Below, piece after piece: positions 59,352-64,000 of a stretch of DNA of 64,000 bases. Where the stretch lies: assembly GCF_017115045.1 (NCBI RefSeq), contig NZ_JABXKK010000098.1, positions 244,070-308,069 on the forward strand, read 5' to 3'. The notes under the pieces were generated by a model that was not told the DNA's origin, made no database searches, and saw only the letters and a list, made by a program, of their open reading frames with translations. Source of the DNA: Nostoc sp. NMS8 (GTDB lineage Bacteria > Cyanobacteriota > Cyanobacteriia > Cyanobacteriales > Nostocaceae). The position numbers and the translations under genes are program-made. Positions within the stretch are counted from its first letter, which is position 1, and each line of letters starts with the position of its first letter.

Positions 59352-59855
59352 TTAATACTCTCGTATCAATTTGATTTCATCAGTATTAATACCGAATAAC
59401 TCTCTTAATAATCCGACATTTTCATTTTGATACATTTTAAAATCAATCTCATTTATTTGTTTAGTTTTAATCTTTTTACCATAGAGAAATCCTAAGTTAA
59501 AATTCATGAAGTCTAACTTTGAAAATTTATAAGGATCTGGATATATAAATTTAGCAAAAAGCTTATATATAAATAAATGTAGCTGATTAGTTTTTAAGTC
59601 ATTACCCATTGTAAAGCCTATTACAAAAGCTTCATCTTGAGGAGAAATTCCTCTACCTAAAAGTATATGAATGTAATCATGATGGCGCAGGTTAATTTTT
59701 CCAGGTAATGCTAATAGGCTATTAGGGTTCTCTAATAACCAAATCACAAAAGGCATTTTCGGCTCATCATATAACCTAAATACTATTGAATGTGCCTGCT
59801 TCAAATTTATTTGCGCTATATCCAGTTCAAAATTTTCATCTAAATCAAAAGTCAT
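59352..59855 (-). CDS. COQ4-like protein
   Basis: A 167-residue protein. The segment LRHHDYIHILLGRGISPQDEAFVIGFTMGND contains H59-D60-x-x-H63-x11-E75, the HDxxHx11E metal-binding signature of COQ4, which in mitochondria acts in coenzyme Q synthesis. Flanking text (FRLYDEPKMPFVIWLLENPNSL) also fits. Cyanobacteria make plastoquinone rather than ubiquinone, so the role here is unclear. It lies 41 bp upstream of the histidine kinase in the same direction and may be co-transcribed. Confidence 0.7.
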   Translation of the reverse strand: MTFDLDENFELDIAQINLKQAHSIVFRLYDEPKMPFVIWLLENPNSLLALPGKINLRHHDYIHILLGRGISPQDEAFVIGFTMGNDLKTNQLHLFIYKLFAKFIYPDPYKFSKLDFMNFNLGFLYGKKIKTKQINEIDFKMYQNENVGLLRELFGINTDEIKLIREY

Positions 59856-60230
59856 ATATGTATTTATAATAAAACTACTAACTTATTAGTATTTGTTTTT
59901 CTCCTAATTTGTCTATATTTACCAGCAAAGTTATTTGTATTTTTATAATTAAGTACAATAAAATAATTTTATATAAAATTACAGTACGATCACTAAGGTT
60001 GAGACTAAGGGCAAAGGCATCTAAATAAAGAATCATCGACTGATGCAGATTGCTGCAACTCTGCTGTGGAAAAAGGATGTTGCCACAATAGCTTTATCAT
60101 GGCTTCGTTGATGGGCTGTTTACCAAAGTCCTGAATTCGGTAAATATGTTACCCAATATGGGCAACGAGCTAGATGCCAAAAAGTGTCAAACTAAATATT
60201 AAGTTTATAGAAAAGCCGCAAACTCAAACC
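59856..60230. other. AT-rich intergenic stretch
   Basis: No gene is supported. An in-frame start at 60,174 would extend the following gene by 19 residues, but that extension looks non-conserved (KSVKLNIKFIEKPQTQT), so it is left out. No repeat or clear promoter is identified. Confidence 0.45.
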
Positions 60231-61001
60231 ATGACTCAGCAACCAACTGATTTAGACAATAAAGCTGTATTTGAGCAGTTGTGGGAGATTACAAAAGAAC
60301 TCCGTCAAAAACTAGAGGCTCGTTTTCAGTTACATCCAGACCCTTCTGTAGAAAATTTACAGCAATACAGCAGTCTCGATGGCAATATGAAGGGTTCACT
60401 GACTGCTTTTTCCGGCGAAGAAATTGACTGGCTAGTGCATTCGTGGCTAGGAAACCCTGAAAAATCCAACTTTAGCACTATGCGGCTCACCACTTGGTTA
60501 AAGTCGCATATTCAGGTTCCTCATTTGGCTTTTGAGTTTGGCACACTTCCAAATATTTTCTTTTATATAGATTACATTCCCCGAACTGAGCTTTTAACCG
60601 ATTTGGCATCTCTCGATCGCTATTATGAGCCAGTTAATCCAACATTCTTAAAGTTACAGGAAGATTCGCGGCTCAAGGTATTTACTAGCAAAAGTGCGTA
60701 TATTCGCTTATTTCAATCGCCCGTTAGTCTTTGCTACACAGGCGCACCTACTTTTGAAACCCTCGAACTAACTCGCACACTTGCACATGAAACACTCGAT
60801 CGCTGGCTTACTTGGGTAGATGCAGCTGAACCGGTGCCAGAAGATGCAAGGGAGGCTCTAGCCGCTCGTGATTTAGCGCTCCGCCGAATCAGTGCGGAAC
60901 GCGATCCAGGTAATAAATTTGCCGCACAGATATTTGGCTCGGAATTGACAGATAAACTTGTGCGATCGCTCTGGGGTGGCGTAGGCGTTAGCCCGCCGTA
61001 G
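60231..61001 (+). CDS. Red chlorophyll catabolite reductase (RCCR)-like protein
   Basis: The start is MTQQPTDLDNKAVFEQLW at 60,231. The 256-residue protein follows plant RCC reductase in pattern: LRQKLEARFQLHPDPSVENLQQYSSLDGNMKGSLTAFSGEEIDWLVHSWLG, then VPHLAFEFGTLPNIFFYIDYIPRTELLTDLASLDRYYEP. It lacks a transit peptide. Plant RCCR reduces an open-chain chlorophyll product and belongs to the ferredoxin-dependent bilin reductase superfamily. A bilin or chlorophyll-derived substrate is inferred; the true substrate in cyanobacteria is unknown. It leads a three-gene co-directional set. Confidence 0.6.
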   Translation: MTQQPTDLDNKAVFEQLWEITKELRQKLEARFQLHPDPSVENLQQYSSLDGNMKGSLTAFSGEEIDWLVHSWLGNPEKSNFSTMRLTTWLKSHIQVPHLAFEFGTLPNIFFYIDYIPRTELLTDLASLDRYYEPVNPTFLKLQEDSRLKVFTSKSAYIRLFQSPVSLCYTGAPTFETLELTRTLAHETLDRWLTWVDAAEPVPEDAREALAARDLALRRISAERDPGNKFAAQIFGSELTDKLVRSLWGGVGVSPP

Positions 61002-61012
61002 GCATCGAATTA

Positions 61013-61057
61013 AATTAGTCATTAGTCATTGGTCATTTGTCCTTCGTCCTTAGTCCC
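61013..61057. repeat. STRR-like short tandem repeat, upstream of the nitrilase-like gene
   Basis: TTAGTCATTAGTCATTGGTC ATTTGTCC TTCGTCC TTAGTCCC: heptamer-like units related to (A/G)GTCATT. The inverse-orientation array is at 62,115. Confidence 0.75.
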
Positions 61058-61064
61058 ATGCCCT

Positions 61065-62099
61065 ATGTCCACTAATCTAGAGTCCTACCGCGCTTTAGCA
61101 CTGCAAGTTACCTGTCATGCAGTCAACCAAACCAGCGATCGCCACGAAGCGCGATCGCTCATGCAAAACTCCATCAACCGCCTAGCTCAACAAATTGCTG
61201 CTAGTATCGCTTTCATTGGCTTTGATTGTCGTTTAATTGTACTGCCAGAATATTTCCTTACCGGTTTCCCGATGGGAGATACTCTCGCAGGGTGGGCAGA
61301 AAAAGCCTGTATAGAAATGGCTGGTGCTGAGTATGAAGCACTAGGTAAAATTGCCCAAAAGCATAAAATCTTTTTAGCTGGTAACGCCTACGAAGTTGAC
61401 CCCAACTTTCCCGGATTGTACTTTCAAACCTGCTTTATTCTTGACCCTTCTGGCTCAATCATCTTGCGGTATCGGCGGCTAAATTCCTTATTTGCTCCCA
61501 CACCCCATGATGTTTGGGATAAATATCTTGACTGCTATGGCTTAGAGGGAGTTTTCCCCGTTGCCAAAACTGCGATCGGTAATTTGGCAGCTTTAGCATC
61601 AGAAGAAATTTTGTATCCAGAAGTGCCGCGGTGTCTGGCAATGCGAGGAGCAGAGATTTTTGTCCATTCCACCTCGGAAGTATACAACAAAAACCTCACC
61701 CCTAAAGACGCAGCAAAAATCACTCGCGCTGTCGAAAATCTGGCTTACGTAGTTTCAGCTAATACCGCAGGTATCGCTAATATTGCTATCCCCATTGCTT
61801 CGGCTGATGGTGGTTCTAAAATCATTGACCATCGCGGCATCGTATTAGCAGAGACAGGTGCAGGTGAGAGCATGGCAGCATTTGCAGAGATTGACTTAGC
61901 AGCATTACGCCGCGATCGCCGCCGACCGGGGTTAAATAATTTACTTTCCCGCCAACGGTTTGAACTATACGCCGAAAGTTATCGGCAATCACACTTTTAC
62001 CCCGCTAATACTATGCTGGAAACAGAAGTAGACCGCAAACACTTCCTGCAAACACAGCAAGCCACCATTGAACGCTTAAGCAACCTGGGGATAATTTGA
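61065..62099 (+). CDS. Nitrilase-superfamily protein with altered catalytic residues
   Basis: The start is MSTNLESYRALALQVTCHAV at 61,065. The 344-residue protein has the carbon-nitrogen hydrolase fold blocks: LIVLPEYFLTGFPMGD (E62), GSIILRYRRLN and IGNLAALASEEILYPEVPRCLAMRGAEIFVHSTSE. At the position of the catalytic lysine (normally YRK) there is R138, and where the catalytic cysteine is expected (C-x-D/E...PE) there is S179. Only the glutamate remains, so amide or nitrile hydrolysis by the usual route is unlikely. It could be a binding or scaffold protein or have a changed chemistry. It lies between RCCR-like and aldehyde dehydrogenase genes. Confidence 0.8.
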   Translation: MSTNLESYRALALQVTCHAVNQTSDRHEARSLMQNSINRLAQQIAASIAFIGFDCRLIVLPEYFLTGFPMGDTLAGWAEKACIEMAGAEYEALGKIAQKHKIFLAGNAYEVDPNFPGLYFQTCFILDPSGSIILRYRRLNSLFAPTPHDVWDKYLDCYGLEGVFPVAKTAIGNLAALASEEILYPEVPRCLAMRGAEIFVHSTSEVYNKNLTPKDAAKITRAVENLAYVVSANTAGIANIAIPIASADGGSKIIDHRGIVLAETGAGESMAAFAEIDLAALRRDRRRPGLNNLLSRQRFELYAESYRQSHFYPANTMLETEVDRKHFLQTQQATIERLSNLGII

Positions 62100-62114
62100 A
62101 TTTGGGAATGGAAA

Positions 62115-62160
62115 GTAATGACCAATGACCAATGACTAATGACTAATGACCAATGACAAA
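62115..62160. repeat. STRR-like tandem repeat supplying the start codon of the next gene
   Basis: Repeated seven-base units AATGACC, AATGACT and AATGACA run from about 62,117 into the ALDH ATG at 62,160. It is the mirror image of the array at 61,013, so the nitrilase-like gene is bracketed by inverted arrays. Confidence 0.8.
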
Positions 62161-63578
62161 TGACAAAACCAATAGAAGTCCGCAATCCCCGAACTGGCAA
62201 ATTTGACTACGTAATTATCCCGCCGCCTCCAAGGCTGGTGGTACAACAATGTAAGCGCACGCGTCGGGCACAAGTTCGCTGGCAGCAGTTGGGTTTAGAG
62301 GGAAGAATTGAAGCTTTACAGCAGTGGAAACAGGCGATATTATCTGGACGCGATCGCCTCATAGAAGCTTTGGTAAATGATACGGGAAGATTATCAACCT
62401 CGGTATTAGAAATAGATTCTTTCCTCTCTAGCATCGATCGCTGGTGTCGTTTAGCACCAGATTTGCTGCAAGAATCTGCCAAAAATACCGCCATTCCATT
62501 TATTGCCTTACAACAAACATCCGTGCCTTATCCCCTAGTTGGGGTAATTAGCCCGTGGAATTTTCCGCTGTTACTATCTACCATTGATACCATTCCGGCA
62601 TTGTTGGCGGGTTGTGCTGTCATTGTCAAACCTAGTGAAATTACTCCCCGCTTTGTAGCACCACTAATGACAGCACTCAACACCGTTCCCAAACTGCACG
62701 ACGTTTTAACTTTTGTTGAAGGAGCAGGCGCAACCGGATCTACTTTGATTGAAAATGTAGATTTGGTATGCTTTACAGGCAGTGTGGCGACAGGGAGAAA
62801 AGTTGCACAGGCGGCTGCAAAACAGTTTATTCCAGCCTTTTTGGAATTAGGAGGAAAAGATCCTGCGATCGTTTTAGAATCAGCCAACTTAGAATTAGCA
62901 ACCTCCGCCATCTTGTGGGGTTCCGTCGTCAACACCGGACAGTCATGCCTCTCAATTGAGCGAATTTATGTTGCAGATTCCATATTTGAAAAGTTTTACC
63001 ATCAACTAGTAGCCAAAGCCCATCGCCTGCAACTAGCTTATCCCACAATCGAGAGTGGAGATATTGGCCCCATCATCGCCGAAAAACAAGCAGCTATTAT
63101 TAGCGATCATCTCCTAGATGCAGTAGAAAAGGGAGCAGTAATTCACAGCGGCGGTGTAATTGAAGATTTAGGTGGCGGTTGGTGGTGTCGTCCCACAGTG
63201 CTTACCCAGGTTAATCATTCCATGAAAGTGATGACCGAAGAGACTTTTGGCCCCATTATGCCTGTGATGCCCTTTTCCACAGTAGAGGAAGCAGTATCTT
63301 TAGCCAATGACTCAATTTATGGATTAAGCGCTGCTGTGTTTGCCTCAGAAACAGAAGCCTTAGAAATTGCCCACCAGATAGATGCAGGTGCGATTAGTAT
63401 CAATGATGCTGGACTCACCGCCATCATGCACGAGGGAGAGAAAAACGCCTTCAAATTCTCCGGTTTGGGAGGTTCACGCATGGGTGCGGCGGCGCTGAAA
63501 CGGTTCATGCGAAAAAAAGCTATTTTGATTAAAACTAACGACACTAATGACCCTTGGTGGTTTGGAAATGGGGAGTAA
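62160..63578 (+). CDS. NAD(P)-dependent aldehyde dehydrogenase
   Basis: A 472-residue protein: GVISPWNFPLLLSTIDTIPALLAGCAVIVKPSEITP (cofactor), LVCFTGSVATGRKVAQAA, FLELGGKDPAIVLESA (general base E), NTGQSCLSIERIYV (catalytic C) and MTEETFGPIMPVMPF. The family is aldehyde dehydrogenase; the substrate is unknown. The ATG falls in the last unit of a tandem repeat, right after an in-frame TGA and without a Shine-Dalgarno sequence, so initiation may be weak. It is probably co-transcribed with the nitrilase-like gene. Confidence 0.93.
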   Translation: MTKPIEVRNPRTGKFDYVIIPPPPRLVVQQCKRTRRAQVRWQQLGLEGRIEALQQWKQAILSGRDRLIEALVNDTGRLSTSVLEIDSFLSSIDRWCRLAPDLLQESAKNTAIPFIALQQTSVPYPLVGVISPWNFPLLLSTIDTIPALLAGCAVIVKPSEITPRFVAPLMTALNTVPKLHDVLTFVEGAGATGSTLIENVDLVCFTGSVATGRKVAQAAAKQFIPAFLELGGKDPAIVLESANLELATSAILWGSVVNTGQSCLSIERIYVADSIFEKFYHQLVAKAHRLQLAYPTIESGDIGPIIAEKQAAIISDHLLDAVEKGAVIHSGGVIEDLGGGWWCRPTVLTQVNHSMKVMTEETFGPIMPVMPFSTVEEAVSLANDSIYGLSAAVFASETEALEIAHQIDAGAISINDAGLTAIMHEGEKNAFKFSGLGGSRMGAAALKRFMRKKAILIKTNDTNDPWWFGNGE

Positions 63579-63686
63579 CCAATGCCATCATCACTATGTA
63601 ACTCTTAACTTAACCAATGGCGATCGCCTCTGCCACAGTTTCGTCTACGATAACCAAAGCACTTGGAAGAATTTTGATAGTTTTGG

Positions 63687-63854
63687 TTCAGAACACGAGG
63701 CCATTTGTTCAGAATACGAGGCCATTCGTTCAGAATACGAGGCCATTTGTTCAGAATACGAGGCCATTTGTTCAGAATACGAGGCCATTCGTTCAGAACA
63801 TGAGGCCATTTGTTCAGAACATGAGGCCATTCGTTCAGAATACAAGTCTTTGAG
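63687..63854. repeat. 21-bp minisatellite, about eight units
   Basis: Units of the form TTCAGAATACGAGGCCATTTG (written TTCAGAATACGAGG plus CCATTTG) repeat from 63,687, varying at a few sites (AATACG/ACACG/ACATG; TTTG/TTCG). All frames stay open because 21 is a multiple of three. One frame gives SEYEAIC/SEYEAIR heptads in a 115-codon frame from 63,547, which overlaps the ALDH end and is not supported as a gene. Confidence 0.85.
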
Positions 63855-63921
63855 ACACCCTAGGAAGATAAGTTTAGTCAAAGGTGTGCATTGATGTCAC
63901 GCAAAAAAATTCAAAGTATTA

Positions 63922-64000
63922 CAGCAATTTTCAGGTAAATAGACCACAGTGGTTGAACCAACCGAAGGCATCATCTTCGGTAATATAATTTACAGCCTCT
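63922..64000 (-). mobile_element. Edge of a second IS630-family copy
   Basis: CAGCAATTTTCAGGTAA at 63,922 follows a TA dinucleotide and matches the end of the IS630 at 30,115-31,141. The minus strand from 63,931 reads (A)VNYITEDDAFGWFNHCGLFT then stop, the transposase C-terminus, nearly identical to that of the first copy. The element continues beyond the window. Confidence 0.85.

Noticed and set aside
63547..63894. 115-codon frame with SEYEAIC heptads, and two other open frames over the same place
   Set aside because: It overlaps the ALDH end, and the open frames result from a 21-bp repeat that keeps all frames open; there is no ribosome binding site.

Overview
The window most likely comes from a filamentous, heterocyst-forming cyanobacterium of the Nostoc/Anabaena type. 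Seen in the sequence: very frequent HIP1 octamers (GCGATCGC), Nostoc-style tandem and palindromic intergenic repeats, a ferrochelatase with a chlorophyll-binding-like C-terminal tail, Ycf46- and Ycf35-type genes, a Nif11-type leader peptide, and a large serine recombinase of the kind that excises fdxN-type DNA elements.

Region A (1 to about 22,325) is the right part of a large integrated, plasmid-like element. Its right end lies inside a comM/yifB (Mg-chelatase-like AAA ATPase) gene. Only the 3' portion of that gene is present (22,322-22,948), and it becomes recognisable exactly at the Walker-B strand. A 493-aa serine recombinase reads inward from this junction. The 5' half of comM and the left end of the element must lie to the left of the window. 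The cargo falls into five groups. (i) A run of small co-directional unknown genes (2-2,890), followed by a PD-(D/E)XK nuclease, a zinc ribbon, a GIY-YIG-like protein and a small ribbon-helix-helix-like protein. (ii) A forward operon with a near-consensus promoter, encoding a coiled-coil membrane protein and an 871-aa protein with the DxDGD signature and other features of single-chain double-psi beta-barrel RNA polymerases (YonO/QDE-1 type), followed by an HU-GYF_2 fusion. (iii) A reverse block with an unknown protein and a minimal ATP-dependent DNA ligase. (iv) A tightly overlapped reverse operon running from a Ycf46-like AAA ATPase through DUF6876, small zinc proteins and DUF2997 to a Ycf35-like DUF1257 protein. 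(v) A control and replication-like module with a KfrA-like protein, an XRE repressor, repeated palindromic operators and a winged-helix Rep-like gene cluster.

Region B (about 22,950 to 37,160) is chromosomal: a PD-(D/E)XK-like protein, a BrkB/YihY membrane protein, a YetF-like protein, purB, DUF4126, hemH, a methyltransferase, a decayed IS630-family insertion sequence, a Tat-exported dienelactone hydrolase, a Nif11 peptide, rplU-rpmA with a structured leader, an epimerase remnant, a Tat/lipoprotein sulfite-oxidase-fold protein and a GNAT acetyltransferase. Several MITE-like and palindromic repeats lie between the genes.

Region C (about 37,160 to 46,390) is an organosulfur scavenging cluster. 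It holds an unusual LysR regulator fused to an SsuA/NMT1-like binding domain, two flavin-dependent monooxygenases (one SfnG-like), an SfnB-like acyl-CoA-dehydrogenase-fold enzyme and an arylsulfatase. Together they would release sulfate or sulfite from sulfonates, sulfones and sulfate esters.

Region D (46,390 to 64,000) holds an unknown membrane protein, an EF-G domain IV-V fragment, a giant bacterial alpha-2-macroglobulin divergent from a PBP1C gene (a known envelope-defence pair), a histidine kinase, a COQ4-like protein, a co-directional trio (red-chlorophyll-catabolite-reductase-like, nitrilase-like with altered catalytic residues, aldehyde dehydrogenase), a 21-bp minisatellite, and the edge of a second IS630 copy.
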